The notes beneath the pieces were generated by a model. It saw nothing but the letters and a program-made list of their open reading frames with translations. It was not told the origin of the DNA and did no database searches. A stretch of DNA of 64,000 nt, taken from Mycolicibacterium chubuense NBB4. GTDB lineage: Bacteria; Actinomycetota; Actinomycetes; Mycobacteriales; Mycobacteriaceae. Below, in pieces: positions 35,994 to 45,765 of the stretch. Each line of letters opens with the position of its first letter. Position 1 is the first letter of the stretch. Position numbers and translations under genes: made by a program. The stretch spans positions 124,001 through 188,000 of the forward strand of contig NC_018027.1 of the NCBI RefSeq assembly GCF_000266905.1, written 5' to 3'.

Positions 35994-36535
35994 GTCCCCG
36001 GCTGGTCCTGCCCTGCGCGCTGGTTGCGCATCTTGGCGAAGCGGTCCGACAGCCGGCGCATCCGGATCATCAGCGAGGCCGGCGGGCTGACGCTGCCGCG
36101 CAGATAGGCCGCGAAGTCCTCGGCGGGCACCCCGATGCGCGACGCGAACTCGTGCTCGCCGAGCCCGGAGCGCTCGAGAAGCAGGTGCACGTGTTTGGCG
36201 ACCTCGGCGCATTCGTTGGCCTCGAGATGCTCGCGGGTGCGGGTCAGGACCTCCGACATCGCCCGGGACACCCCGTAGGGCTGGGCGGTCTCGAGGACTT
36301 CTTCGACCTGACGCGCGGTGCGGCCGTAGGGATCGCGTTTGATCGCGACGACGATGCGCTGCCAGACGGACAGGTCGTCGTTCTCCAGGGCGGCGCGGAT
36401 GGCCGCGGTCGGCCAGAACTCGACCGGCCGGTCCGCCGGGGCGGGCGCGGCGGGAGCCTCGCGCGCGAAGCCGCCGGAAGCGTCGTCGCGGTCCATGCCC
36501 CGAATCTCTGGGGTCTTGGACAAGTTCGGGATCAC
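35990..36535 (-). CDS. HTH-domain protein (Rv0201c-like)
   Basis: The protein has 181 residues from GTG 36535, overlapping the mmpL11 stop as GTGA; a later ATG (36496) would give 168, near the size of Rv0201c. The N-terminal half is disordered then helical (PTAAIRAALENDDLSVWQRIVVAIKRDPYGRTARQVEEVL). The C-terminal half has a lambda-repressor-like pattern, GLGEHEFASRIGVPAEDFAAYLRGSVSPPASLMIRMRRL. A DNA-binding regulator co-expressed with mmpL11 is the likely role. Confidence 0.78.
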   Translation of the reverse strand: MIPNLSKTPEIRGMDRDDASGGFAREAPAAPAPADRPVEFWPTAAIRAALENDDLSVWQRIVVAIKRDPYGRTARQVEEVLETAQPYGVSRAMSEVLTRTREHLEANECAEVAKHVHLLLERSGLGEHEFASRIGVPAEDFAAYLRGSVSPPASLMIRMRRLSDRFAKMRNQRAGQDQPGT

Positions 36536-39459
36536 CTCGCTTCCTCCAGCATCGCCACCGCCACCGAGAGGCAGCGTTGTCTGACCTTGGCCCACTCAGT
36601 CTCCGCCGCGGCGCCCGACGCCGCGATGTCGGGTCCGTCGACCGGCTGCGGATCGGCCAGCCGGCGAACCAGCTGGGTGGCCACCCAGTGGGCCCGCGCC
36701 GGTTGCCCACAGTAGTACCGGTCCATGCCCGCGAGCACTTCCGCCGCGGTCTGGGCGTCCATCGCGTCGGCCAACTCGGCGAAATCCTTGTAGTCGCGGG
36801 AGTCGTTGCGGGCCATGACCAGATAGCTCTTCAGCCGCAGCGTCTCGGCCCCGGTCGGGATCTGCAGCCGGTCGCCGGTGGGCAGCAGCACGTTCGTCGT
36901 CTCCATGGGGCTGACGCGTTCCAGCGAAGTGTGGCCCGCCTGCTCGGCGGCAGTGGCCACCGACCTCTCCACGGCCAGCGCGTCGAGGGCGACGTCGAGC
37001 CGGCCCCGCCACATCGTGACGGGATGCTTGGGCAGCTTCACCGCGACGGTCTTGCCGTGCGCGCGATTGCCGATCGCCGCGGGCACCCGGCCCTCACTCT
37101 TCAGACGCCCGGGGACGAGCTTGCCGCACGGCTGGCAGCCGCTGAACGCCAGCGGATCGGCGACCGTGATGATCTGGGGCGCAAGGGTTTTCAGCTTCGC
37201 AGCGGACTTGACCACGGTCCGCAGGTCCGATCCGGACGGCGCGAGCGCGGAGATGTCGTCCGGGATGATGATGAGGTCGCCGATGTCGGCCTTGGGTAGC
37301 GGCTTCTCGAAATCGACCGACGGCAGCAGCCTGTCGAGCCAGTGGGGCAGCCACCAGTTCCACTCGTCGAACATCGCCATCAGCGCGGGCACCAGCACCA
37401 GCCGCACGACGGTCGCGTCGACCGCGATGGCCACCGCGCACGCCACCCCGAGCTGGGCGACCAGCGGCATCCCGGCGAAGGCGAACCCGATGAACACCGC
37501 GATCATGATCAGTGCGGCGCTGGTGATGGTGCGGGCGCTGGTGCTCACTCCGTAGGCGACCGCGTCGCGGGTGTTGCCGGTCTGCAGGAACCGCTCCCGG
37601 ATCCGGGTGAGCAGGAAGATCTCGTAGTCCATCGAGAGGCCGAACGTCAACGCCAGCACCAGCGGGGGAATGGTGCTGTCCAGCGACGAGATCTGTTTGA
37701 AGCCCAGCTCGGACAGCCAGCCCCACTGGAAGACCATCACCAGGCTCCCGTAGGCGGCGGCCACCGAGAGCACGGTCATCAGGACGCCCTTGAACGCCAG
37801 GAACACCGACCGGATCGAGATCAGCAACATCACGAACGCGATCAGCGCGACGAACCCGAACACCAGCGGCTGGGTTTTGGACACCCGGTCGTCGAAGTCC
37901 TTGATCAGCGCGGTGGGCCCCCCGACGTCGATGCGGGCGGTGTCGCCCGCGACCGGCGGGAGCTGGGCGCGCATCCAGTCCACGGTCTCGCGCGCCGACA
38001 TGTCCTCCGGATCGACGGAGAGCACCGCCGACAGCAGAGCGCTGCGGTAGTCGTTGCCGAACACCGGCGGGCTGACCGACACGGTGCTGGGCGCCTGCGC
38101 CATCTTCGCGCGGATCGCACCCAGCAGCGGCTCCTTGGCCGGCGCCGACGCAGCGCTGCCGTCCGGGAAGGTCACCAGCACGCGGATCGGCCCGAGTGCG
38201 CCCGGCCCCAGCGCCTCGGCGGCCGCGTTCACGCCGCCCCGGATCTCATGGGTCGGGTCGAACTGCCGCTGCATGCTGTTGCCCAGCACCATCGAGAACG
38301 CCGGGGAGGCCAGCGTCAGCAGCAGCACCGCCGCGGCCAGCGCCGAGGCCCATGGCCTGCGCATCACCCAGCCGGTCCAGCGGGTCCAGAACTTCGATTG
38401 CGTCGCCTCCACGCCCCGGCCCCAGTGCAGATACGACGACCGCCGGGCGGCCCGGCGGCCGAAGGTCGCCAGCACCGCCGGTGTCAGCGTTGTCGACGTC
38501 AGCACGGCGACCGCGACGGCGAGGATCGCGCCGGTGGCCATGGACTGCAGCACCGGGGTGTTGATCAGGTAGATGCCCGTCACCGACGCGATGACCGTCA
38601 GTCCCGACAGCAACACGGCCAGCCCGGAGGTCGCCATCGCGGCGTCGGCGGCGTCCTGCGGTTCGCGGCCCGCGCGCAGTTCCTCCCGGAAGCGCATGAG
38701 GATGAACAGCGAATAGTCGATGGCCACCGCGATGCCGAACATCGACACCGTCGACGTCACGAACACCGACATCGTCGTGTACATCGACAGCAGGTAGACC
38801 AGCCCCATCGTGACGACGACGGTGCAGATGCCGAGCAGCAGCGGCATCGCGGCCGCGGCCAGGGAGCCGAACACCGCCAGCAGGACGATCAGCACGATCG
38901 GCAGATTCCACCGTTCGGCCTGCGCGATGTCGTGCTTGGTCGCCAGCGTCGCCGCGGCGCCGAGCGCGCCCTGGCCGATCACGTAGAGCCGGACCTTGCC
39001 GTTCTCCATCTCGCCCGGCTGGTCGCCGGTGATACCGACCTTCTCGCGGAGCTGTTTGGCGACGTCGACCGCACCGGTGTTCTCGAAGTCCAGCTGCAGC
39101 GTGATGACGTAGGGCCGGTCGGGCTGCGGCGGCGGCTGCGCGGGGTTGGGCTTCACCGTGACGCTGGGCACCTCGGCGGCGATCGACTGCAGGCGGGCGA
39201 CCGCGGCGTTCATGTCGTCGAACGACGCGTCCGGCCGCGGGGCCGCCACCAGCGCGAGCGGGGACGCACCCTGATCGGGGAACTGGGCCTCGATCTGGTG
39301 CTGGACGTACAGCGACTGGGAGCCGTCGACCTCGAACCCGCCGCCGGTGAGGTTGTCCGACTGGTTCATGGCCAGATACACCGCGGGCACCAGCAGCAGC
39401 AGCCACACCGCGAAGACCGCCCAGCGGAACCTGCGCAGGTTGCTGCTCACGCGCATCAT
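36532..39459 (-). CDS. mmpL11: RND-type lipid transporter MmpL11
   Basis: The protein has 975 residues (M. tuberculosis 966). It starts NLRRFRWAVFAVWLLLLVPAVY, has the first periplasmic loop with GGGFEVDGSQ, and the two proton-relay segments MFGIAVAIDYSLFILMRFREEL and LTFGLSMDYEIFLLTRIRERF. After the twelfth helix there is a ~250-residue cytoplasmic tail (IGDLIIIPDDISALAP, LLPTGDRLQIPTGAETLRLKSYLV). MmpL11 exports monomeromycolyl diacylglycerol and mycolate wax esters, affects biofilm, and has been tied to heme uptake with the Rv0203 hemophore, whose orthologue lies upstream. It begins an operon with the HTH gene. Confidence 0.93.
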   Translation of the reverse strand: MMRVSSNLRRFRWAVFAVWLLLLVPAVYLAMNQSDNLTGGGFEVDGSQSLYVQHQIEAQFPDQGASPLALVAAPRPDASFDDMNAAVARLQSIAAEVPSVTVKPNPAQPPPQPDRPYVITLQLDFENTGAVDVAKQLREKVGITGDQPGEMENGKVRLYVIGQGALGAAATLATKHDIAQAERWNLPIVLIVLLAVFGSLAAAAMPLLLGICTVVVTMGLVYLLSMYTTMSVFVTSTVSMFGIAVAIDYSLFILMRFREELRAGREPQDAADAAMATSGLAVLLSGLTVIASVTGIYLINTPVLQSMATGAILAVAVAVLTSTTLTPAVLATFGRRAARRSSYLHWGRGVEATQSKFWTRWTGWVMRRPWASALAAAVLLLTLASPAFSMVLGNSMQRQFDPTHEIRGGVNAAAEALGPGALGPIRVLVTFPDGSAASAPAKEPLLGAIRAKMAQAPSTVSVSPPVFGNDYRSALLSAVLSVDPEDMSARETVDWMRAQLPPVAGDTARIDVGGPTALIKDFDDRVSKTQPLVFGFVALIAFVMLLISIRSVFLAFKGVLMTVLSVAAAYGSLVMVFQWGWLSELGFKQISSLDSTIPPLVLALTFGLSMDYEIFLLTRIRERFLQTGNTRDAVAYGVSTSARTITSAALIMIAVFIGFAFAGMPLVAQLGVACAVAIAVDATVVRLVLVPALMAMFDEWNWWLPHWLDRLLPSVDFEKPLPKADIGDLIIIPDDISALAPSGSDLRTVVKSAAKLKTLAPQIITVADPLAFSGCQPCGKLVPGRLKSEGRVPAAIGNRAHGKTVAVKLPKHPVTMWRGRLDVALDALAVERSVATAAEQAGHTSLERVSPMETTNVLLPTGDRLQIPTGAETLRLKSYLVMARNDSRDYKDFAELADAMDAQTAAEVLAGMDRYYCGQPARAHWVATQLVRRLADPQPVDGPDIAASGAAAETEWAKVRQRCLSVAVAMLEEAR

Positions 39460-39730
39460 GAACTGCTGGATGGGAACTCCCCACTTTCTCCCCGGCCTTT
39501 CGTAGCGAGAGCGTACAGCAGCATCCTGGCCGGTGACGGGCCTCTCGGGAGCTGCCAGAGATGCCTCATGCAGCTCTAATGAGCGGTGTTTTCGCCCCCA
39601 CGATTGGGTTGCCGGACAGCGCCGATGGCACTATGGCCCCCGAACAAGTTCATCCGTCGGGGATCCTTTGCACTTGACCGTACGGAGTTTGCGGGGCGCG
39701 CAGACGCCCGCAGACTGTTAGGAGTTCGTC

Positions 39731-40261
39731 ATGGATTCACTCTCGGCATTCACCGCGCGCAGGACACGGTCGGCGTTGGGGGCCGCGTTCGCCCTCACGG
39801 CCGCCGGCGGGATCGGCGCGGTCGTGCTGACCGGCCCCGCAACCCCGGCGGTGATGGCCGCGACGGACCCGTGTGCGGCCAGCGAGGTCGCCAGGACGGC
39901 CGGCGCGGTGGCCACCAACACCGGCGCCTACCTGGACACTCACCCGCAGACCAACCAGGCGCTCACGCTGATCTATCAGCAGCAGGGCGGTCCCCAGTCG
40001 CTCGGCGCCCTGAAGTCCTACTTCGACGCCAACCCGCTGGTCGCCGCCGACCTGCAACGGCTGCAGCAGCCCCTGGCGTCGCTGGCGGGAAAGTGCAAGC
40101 TTCCGGTGACGCTGCCGCAGGTCCTGGGCCTGATGCAGGCCGTGCAGCAGCCCGCCCAGGGTGGCTCCGGAGCCCCGGCCGCGCCGGCTCCGGCCCCGCG
40201 CGCGACGGTCAGTCCGCAGGGCGCCGGACCGGTCCCCGGCCCCGGCGCGGCGCCGCAGTGA
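39731..40261 (+). CDS. Heme-binding protein, hemophore (Rv0203-like)
   Basis: The protein has 176 residues from ATG 39731, with GGAG upstream. A signal peptide ends near ATPAVMAA. The mature part DPCAASEVARTAGAVATNTGAYLDTHPQTNQAL closely follows Rv0203, including the two cysteines (CAAS.., KCKLP) and the aromatic/His heme-face residues. A Pro/Ala-rich tail of ~35 residues not present in Rv0203 is added. Rv0203 is an extracellular heme carrier that passes heme to MmpL3/MmpL11. Divergent from mmpL11 by 271 bp, a spacer with no gene. Confidence 0.88.
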   Translation: MDSLSAFTARRTRSALGAAFALTAAGGIGAVVLTGPATPAVMAATDPCAASEVARTAGAVATNTGAYLDTHPQTNQALTLIYQQQGGPQSLGALKSYFDANPLVAADLQRLQQPLASLAGKCKLPVTLPQVLGLMQAVQQPAQGGSGAPAAPAPAPRATVSPQGAGPVPGPGAAPQ

Positions 40262-40393
40262 GCCCGGCTTTCTCACGATCGGTTAATTCGCTGAACGGGA
40301 AAGTGGACTGCCCTTCTGCTTAGCTTCCTAGGATGGTCTGCGGACCGGCGACCGCCGGTCCCGAGCTGTTCACCCTTTGAAGAAGGAGCCTTC

Positions 40394-40774
40394 ATGTTGC
40401 TTTCGGCCCCCTCCGTGCGACGCGCCGCTGTGGGCGCTGGCGCGCTGGGTGCGGTGCTCTTCGGCGCCGTACCCATGGCGTCCGCTCAACCCGCCCCGTA
40501 CCCGCCGAACTGCACCGCGGCCGACTTCTCGGGTGTGGCCTCCGGCGTCTCGGCGTCCTCGTCGGCGTACCTGTTCACCCACCCTGACGTCAACGCGTTC
40601 TTCACCAGCCTGCACGGGCTGCCGCGTGAGGAGGTGCGGACCAAGGTCATCGACTACATGAACGCCAATCCCCAGGTGAAGTCCGAGATGGGTGCGATCC
40701 GTCAGCCGCTGGTGGACATCAAGCTCCGCTGCGGCTTCACGCCTCAGGACTCCAACGGACCCAACGTCCCGTAG
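40394..40774 (+). CDS. Second hemophore-like heme-binding protein
   Basis: The protein has 126 residues with AAGGAG before the ATG and a signal peptide ending [11 protein letters not shown]. The mature part ([61 protein letters not shown]) shares the pattern of the upstream Rv0203-like protein: Cys, helix, YL..HP, NP.V...L..I..PL, Cys. It is thus a diverged tandem paralogue. It ends 2 nt before the response regulator gene, so all are likely co-transcribed. Confidence 0.85.
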   Translation: MLLSAPSVRRAAVGAGALGAVLFGAVPMASAQPAPYPPNCTAADFSGVASGVSASSSAYLFTHPDVNAFFTSLHGLPREEVRTKVIDYMNANPQVKSEMGAIRQPLVDIKLRCGFTPQDSNGPNVP

Positions 40775-40776
40775 GA

Positions 40777-41523
40777 ATGGGAGACAGGGTGGATGCTCCG
40801 CCCGCTCGTGGGGGGGAGCCATCCACCCAGGATGGTGCGGGTCGGACGGTGTTGATGGTCGACGACGACCCGGATGTGCGGACCTCGGTGGCCCGGGGTC
40901 TGCGGCACTCCGGGTTCGACGTTCGTGTCGCCGCGACCGGTAAGGAAGCGCTGCGGCTGCTGTCCAGCGAATCGCACGACGCGCTCGTGCTGGACGTGCA
41001 GATGCCCGAGCTCGACGGCGTCGCGGTGGTGACGGCGCTGCGGGCCCTGGGCAACGACATCCCGATCTGCGTGCTGTCGGCGCGAGACACCGTCAACGAC
41101 CGAATCGCCGGACTCGAGGCGGGCGCCGACGACTACCTGACCAAACCGTTCGACCTCGGCGAGCTGGTCGCCCGCCTGCACGCACTGCTGCGGCGGGCGC
41201 ACCACTCCGACCCCACCTCGGACACGATGACGGTCGGCTCGCTGACCATCGACACGGCCCGGCGGCTGGTGTTCGTTGCCGGCGAGCGGGTGGAACTGAC
41301 CAAGCGGGAGTTCGACCTGCTGGCCGCGCTCGCCGAGAACGCCGGCGTCGTGCTGAGCCGACAGCGCCTGCTCGAGCTGGTCTGGGGCTACGACTTCGAC
41401 GTCGACACCAACGTCGCCGACGTCTTCGTGTCCTACCTGCGCCGCAAGTTGGAGCGCGACGACCTGCCGCGGGTGATCCACACGGTGCGCGGCATCGGAT
41501 ATGTGCTGCGGGAGGAACCGTGA
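40777..41523 (+). CDS. OmpR-family response regulator, PrrA-like
   Basis: The protein has 248 residues. The receiver has the acidic pair DDDPD (about 29-33), phospho-acceptor Asp73 in [11 protein letters not shown], and Lys in [13 protein letters not shown]. The winged-helix C-domain is [55 protein letters not shown]. It is close to mycobacterial PrrA (Rv0903c) in both domains, but its place after the hemophore genes shows it is a separate paralogue. It is followed by its kinase 40 nt on. A role in sensing heme or iron is suggested by context only. Confidence 0.88.
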   Translation: MGDRVDAPPARGGEPSTQDGAGRTVLMVDDDPDVRTSVARGLRHSGFDVRVAATGKEALRLLSSESHDALVLDVQMPELDGVAVVTALRALGNDIPICVLSARDTVNDRIAGLEAGADDYLTKPFDLGELVARLHALLRRAHHSDPTSDTMTVGSLTIDTARRLVFVAGERVELTKREFDLLAALAENAGVVLSRQRLLELVWGYDFDVDTNVADVFVSYLRRKLERDDLPRVIHTVRGIGYVLREEP

Positions 41524-41563
41524 GGGTGCGGCGCTGCCCGGGCGGATCGTTGCCGGGCGGGTC

Positions 41564-42916
41564 GTGAGACTTCCCCGGTTCCTCCGGTCGGCCTCCCTGC
41601 GCACCCGGGTCGCCATCGCCGCGGCGGCCGCGGCGGCTGCGGTGGTCGCCGCCTTCACCGTGCTGACCTCGCTGGTGCTGGCGAACAACGACGCCGTCCA
41701 GCTCGACCGGCGCCTCGACGCGATCGTCGACGCCAGCATGTTCCCCGAGCAGCTCTCCGATGCCCGCCGCGGCGTGCTGACGACCGGACGGTCGCGGTCG
41801 TCGGGGCAGGTGGTGTTCCAGCGGGGCTTCCAGTTGCCCGCGCTGCCTCCCGGCACCGAGACCGTGACGGTCAACGGGGTCGAGTACCGGGTGCGGACGA
41901 TCCCGATGGAACAGGACGGCGGCGTGCTGATGTCGGTCGGCATCCGCGCCGACAGCATCCTGCTCAACCGTGCCCGGGTGCCGCTCTACATCGCCGTCGG
42001 CGTGGTGACCGTGCTCATCGCTGCGGGCCTGGGCTGGCTGCTCGCCGGCCCGGCGATCCGGCCGCTGCGCAAGCTCACCGAGCACACCAAACGCCTCGGC
42101 AAGGGCACCGAGGAGATGCCCGCGGTGCAGGGCGTGCGCGAGGCGGAGGACCTGTCGGAGGCGATGAGCGCGATGCTCGACCGCCTCGCCGCCGCGCAGC
42201 GGGCCACCACGAACTCCCTGGAGGCGGCACGGGACTTCGCCGCCAACGCCGCGCACGAGTTGCGCACGCCGCTGACCGCGATGCGCGCCGATCTGGACAC
42301 GCTGCGCATCCACGACCTGCCCGAGGACGAGCGCGCCGAGGTGGTGGCCGACCTGTCCCGGGCGCAGCGCCGGGTCGAGGCGATCATCACCGCGCTGGGT
42401 CAGCTGGCGTCCGGCGAGTTGGCGCAGGCCGAGGACCGCGAGGTCATCGACGTCACCGACCTGCTGGACCGGGTGGCCCGCGACAACATGCGCGTGGCCC
42501 GCGAGGTGGACATCGTCGTCGAGGCGGCCGACGACCTCGGCACCGCGTGGGGCTGGCCGGGCGGCCTGCGCCTGGCGGTCGACAATCTGGTGCGCAACGC
42601 CATCACCCACGGGCAGGCCTCGCGGATCGTGCTCGCGGCGCAACGGCACCACGACGTGATCACGATCGTCGTCGACGACAACGGCATCGGCCTGCCCGCC
42701 GACGAGCACGAGGCGGTGCTGGGGCGGTTCTCGCGCGGGAGCAACGCCGCGCCGGGCGGCTCGGGACTGGGCCTGGCGCTGGTGGCTCAGCAGGCGAGTC
42801 TGCACGGTGGCACGATCGAACTCTCCGACGGGCCGCTCGGTGGCCTGCGCGCGACGCTTACGGTGTCGATATCACCTGTGCCGCAGCATGATTCAGATCC
42901 GCACCTGCCGGTGTGA
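41564..42916 (+). CDS. Sensor histidine kinase, PrrB-like
   Basis: The protein has 450 residues from GTG 41564. It has two membrane helices (VAIAAAAAAAAVVAAFTVLT and LYIAVGVVTVLIAAGLGWLLA) flanking a ~95-residue periplasmic sensor. HAMP is then followed by the DHp box FAANAAHELRTPLTAMRADL (His231) and the ATPase motifs NLVRNAITHG, DDNGIGLP and GGSGLGLALV. It is similar to PrrB. It pairs with the preceding regulator. It ends 24 nt inside the convergent DUF3054 gene. Confidence 0.88.
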   Translation: MRLPRFLRSASLRTRVAIAAAAAAAAVVAAFTVLTSLVLANNDAVQLDRRLDAIVDASMFPEQLSDARRGVLTTGRSRSSGQVVFQRGFQLPALPPGTETVTVNGVEYRVRTIPMEQDGGVLMSVGIRADSILLNRARVPLYIAVGVVTVLIAAGLGWLLAGPAIRPLRKLTEHTKRLGKGTEEMPAVQGVREAEDLSEAMSAMLDRLAAAQRATTNSLEAARDFAANAAHELRTPLTAMRADLDTLRIHDLPEDERAEVVADLSRAQRRVEAIITALGQLASGELAQAEDREVIDVTDLLDRVARDNMRVAREVDIVVEAADDLGTAWGWPGGLRLAVDNLVRNAITHGQASRIVLAAQRHHDVITIVVDDNGIGLPADEHEAVLGRFSRGSNAAPGGSGLGLALVAQQASLHGGTIELSDGPLGGLRATLTVSISPVPQHDSDPHLPV

Positions 42917-43291
42917 GCGGCGGAGGAACAGCCGGACGGCCGCTCGCCACCCGAGCAGCAGCACGCCGGTCACCACGGACGCGACGACGATGAAACTGGC
43001 GGCGGTGCCCGCGGAGGTGGCCTTGCGCAGCACCATCGCGAGCGCCACCGTGCAGATCCACACCACCACGCCCGTGGGGGCGAGCGATGTGGGCCGCTTC
43101 CAGCCCTGCACCAGCAGCCAACCCACGCCGGTCCCGGTCAGAAACGGCCACGCGGTCTCGGCGATCCCGCCGATGGTCAATCCCTCGGCGTGACTGCGGC
43201 GCCCGATCGCGGCGAACACGACGATGCAGACGACGTCCGCGGCAAGGGCCTTCAGCGCCGTCGAGGCGGCCGGGCGCTCAGCGTTCGACAT
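42893..43291 (-). CDS. DUF3054 membrane protein
   Basis: The protein has 132 residues and four membrane helices. The opening (ALAADVVCIVVFAAIGRRSHAEG) and GIAETAWPFLTGTGVGWLLVQGWKRPTSLAPTGVVVW match DUF3054, an actinobacterial family of unknown function. It lies 10 nt after the flippase-like gene on the same strand and is probably co-transcribed with it. Confidence 0.85.
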   Translation of the reverse strand: MSNAERPAASTALKALAADVVCIVVFAAIGRRSHAEGLTIGGIAETAWPFLTGTGVGWLLVQGWKRPTSLAPTGVVVWICTVALAMVLRKATSAGTAASFIVVASVVTGVLLLGWRAAVRLFLRRSHRQVRI

Positions 43292-43301
43292 AGGCCCGAG
43301 G

Positions 43302-44465
43302 CTACGGCCCGCCTGCGTCGTCCGGGGGGTGGGGCGCCTCGGGATCGGGGCTGAACTGCGCGGCCGGACCGCCCGGCCCGGCCGCGGATCCGGTGGTGCC
43401 GCGGGAGTCCGGATCGATGTCCTTCTCCGTGCGGAACATGAAGAAGAACACCACCCACCCGATGGCGGCGATGAAGATCCAGCTGATCAGCCGGTAGATC
43501 AGCATCGCCGAGATTGCCGACGCCAGCGGCATTCCGCTCGACACCAGCCCGGGGACCAGGACGGCCTCGACGACGAGCAGGCCGCCGGGCATCAGCGGGA
43601 TCGAGCCGACCGCACGCGCGGCCGCGTACGCCACGGTCACCCCGGCCAGGGACGGGTGGCCCCCGGTGGCGTAGCAGGCGAACAGCAGGCAGCCGACATC
43701 GGCGATCCAGTTGAACAACGACCAGCTGAAGGCGACCCCGAGATCGCGGCGGCCCAGCTGCACCGACTCCAGCTGGGTGAGGATCTCGCGCCATTTCGCC
43801 AGCCCGGTGCCCGGCGACTTGCCCCGCACCGAGTTGACCCACGAGAGCACCCGCACGCCGATGCCCTCGATCAGCTCGGGCCGGGTCGCCACCGCCTGCG
43901 CCAGCAGGATGATCGCGACGAACCCGCCGAGGGAGAAGATCAGCGACAGCGGATTCTTGCTGGCACCGAGCAGGAAAGCTCCGCTCAGGCCGAGCAGCGC
44001 GAGGCCGATGACCTGCAGCACGCCCGACATGACCAGCTGCCAGGACGCCACCAGGGGCGAAGCGCCCCAGATGCGCTGCTGCCGGTACACGAACGTCGCC
44101 GACAGCACCGGTCCGCCCGGCATCGTGGTCGACAACGCGTTTCCGGCGTAGAACGCGGCTTCGGAGCGCCACTGGCGCACGTGGACGCCGGCGGAACTCA
44201 GCAGCGTGCGCTGGATCTGGGCGAAGCTGTGCATCGACGCCATCGCCGCGACGGCGGCGACCATCAGCCACATCCAGTCCGCCGAGTGCACGCTCTTCCA
44301 CGCCTTGGCCAGTTGTTCGCGCACCAGCGTGAGTTCGACGGCCAGCACGATCAGTGCGACCGCGAGGACCACCCACCGCAGCCACCAGTACTTGCCGCGG
44401 GTGGCCCGCTCCGGGCCGCCGGGCGCCGCCACGGGCTCGCTCGCCGGAGCAGCATCGGTGGACAC
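43302..44465 (-). CDS. YbhN/AglD-type integral membrane protein (Rv0204c-like)
   Basis: The protein has 387 residues from GTG 44465 (a TTG sits 3 nt upstream). About eight membrane helices. The block AFYAGNALSTTMPGGPVLSATFVYRQQRIWGAS and RAVGSIPLMPGGLLVVEAVLV, with MPGG twice, is typical of the lysylphosphatidylglycerol-synthetase membrane-domain (UPF0104/YbhN) family, which flips or transfers lipids. There is no aminoacyl-transferase domain. The C-terminal tail is cytosolic and Pro/Gly-rich. Confidence 0.82.
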   Translation of the reverse strand: MSTDAAPASEPVAAPGGPERATRGKYWWLRWVVLAVALIVLAVELTLVREQLAKAWKSVHSADWMWLMVAAVAAMASMHSFAQIQRTLLSSAGVHVRQWRSEAAFYAGNALSTTMPGGPVLSATFVYRQQRIWGASPLVASWQLVMSGVLQVIGLALLGLSGAFLLGASKNPLSLIFSLGGFVAIILLAQAVATRPELIEGIGVRVLSWVNSVRGKSPGTGLAKWREILTQLESVQLGRRDLGVAFSWSLFNWIADVGCLLFACYATGGHPSLAGVTVAYAAARAVGSIPLMPGGLLVVEAVLVPGLVSSGMPLASAISAMLIYRLISWIFIAAIGWVVFFFMFRTEKDIDPDSRGTTGSAAGPGGPAAQFSPDPEAPHPPDDAGGP

Positions 44466-44541
44466 CAACCAAGAGTAAGACGTGCACCGCCGGTTTCCGC
44501 CGATCCGCGGGCGGTGCACACTCGGCCGTTACGCTACCGGA

Positions 44542-45720
44542 ATGTCCGCCCGCGCGTCCTTCGACAGCTTCGCCGACAACTCGGTGAGCCCCCTCGTTCG
44601 CAAGTCGGCCGCGTGGGCGTGGCGCCTGCTGGTGATCCTCGCCGCGATCGTCACGCTGCTGTGGCTCGTCCTGCGCTTGGAGATCCTGTTCGTCCCGGTG
44701 GCGCTGGCCACCATCCTGGCCGCGCTGTTGATGCCTGTCGTCGACTTTCTCGATCGGCACGGCGCCCCGCGCGGCGGCGCGGTCGCCCTGGTGCTGCTGA
44801 GCGGCATCGCGCTGTTCGGCGGGTTGCTGGCGTTCGTGGTCACCCAGTTCGTGGAAGGCGCACCCGCGCTGGTGGGGCAGGTGTCCACCAGCATCGAGGG
44901 CGTCACCAGGTGGCTGACCGACGGCCCGCTGCACGTCAGCCCGCAGCAGATCAACCAGGCCCGCGACGCGGTGATCCAGGCGCTGCGCAGCAACCAGGAG
45001 AAGCTCACCAGCGGCGCTCTGTCCACGGCCAGCACGGTGACCGAGATCATCACCGGCGCGCTGCTGGTGCTGTTCACGCTCATCTTCCTGCTGCACGGCG
45101 GGCGCAACATCTTCGCCTTCGTCACCAGGGTCTTCCCCGGGCATGTGCGCGTCCGGGTCCGCGACGCCGGCCGCGCCGGCTTCCACTCGCTGATCGGCTA
45201 CGTGCGCGCGACCTTCCTCGTCGCGCTGGTCGACGCCACCGGCATCGGGGTGGGGCTGGCGATCATGGGGGTGCCGCTGGCGCTTCCGCTGGCGTCCCTG
45301 GTGTTCCTCGGCGCGTTCATCCCGCTGGTCGGTGCCGTGGTCACCGGGTTCCTGGCCGTGATCGTCGCGCTGATCGCCAAGGGCTTCGTCTATGCGCTCA
45401 TCACGCTCGGGTTGATCATCGCCGTCCAGCAGCTCGAGGGCCATGTGCTCCAGCCGCTGGTGATGGGCCGCGCCGTCTCGATCCACCCGCTGGCGATCAT
45501 CCTCGTGATCGCGGGCGGTGGTGTGCTCGCAGGCATCGTCGGAGCCCTGCTGGCCGTACCGGTGCTGGCGTTCCTCAACAGCGCGATCCGCGTGCTGCTC
45601 GCCGAGGACCCCGCCGCCGAACAGGAGGCGATGGAAGCCGACGAGGGTCCGGTGGTCAGCGCCGAAGCCGACGACGTCGCGGTGGATCGCGACGATTACA
45701 GCGGCGCGCGCGACGACTGA
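44542..45720 (+). CDS. AI-2E family transporter (Rv0205-like)
   Basis: The protein has 392 residues from ATG 44542. The AI-2E/PerM family features are clear: [31 protein letters not shown], a long amphipathic helical insert, then [35 protein letters not shown] and [23 protein letters not shown]. Members export small molecules or ions; the substrate is not predictable. The acidic C-tail ([13 protein letters not shown]) is cytosolic. Divergent from the YbhN-like gene. Confidence 0.88.
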   Translation: MSARASFDSFADNSVSPLVRKSAAWAWRLLVILAAIVTLLWLVLRLEILFVPVALATILAALLMPVVDFLDRHGAPRGGAVALVLLSGIALFGGLLAFVVTQFVEGAPALVGQVSTSIEGVTRWLTDGPLHVSPQQINQARDAVIQALRSNQEKLTSGALSTASTVTEIITGALLVLFTLIFLLHGGRNIFAFVTRVFPGHVRVRVRDAGRAGFHSLIGYVRATFLVALVDATGIGVGLAIMGVPLALPLASLVFLGAFIPLVGAVVTGFLAVIVALIAKGFVYALITLGLIIAVQQLEGHVLQPLVMGRAVSIHPLAIILVIAGGGVLAGIVGALLAVPVLAFLNSAIRVLLAEDPAAEQEAMEADEGPVVSAEADDVAVDRDDYSGARDD

Positions 45721-45765
45721 CGCGACACCGGGATTGGCTCGGCGGTCAGGGGGAATACCGGGCCG

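Noticed and set aside
37342..39579. Very long plus-strand open frame (about 745 codons) opposite mmpL11
   Set aside because: High-GC antisense shadow: Arg/His/Gly-rich, no domain, and the minus-strand frame encodes an intact MmpL11.
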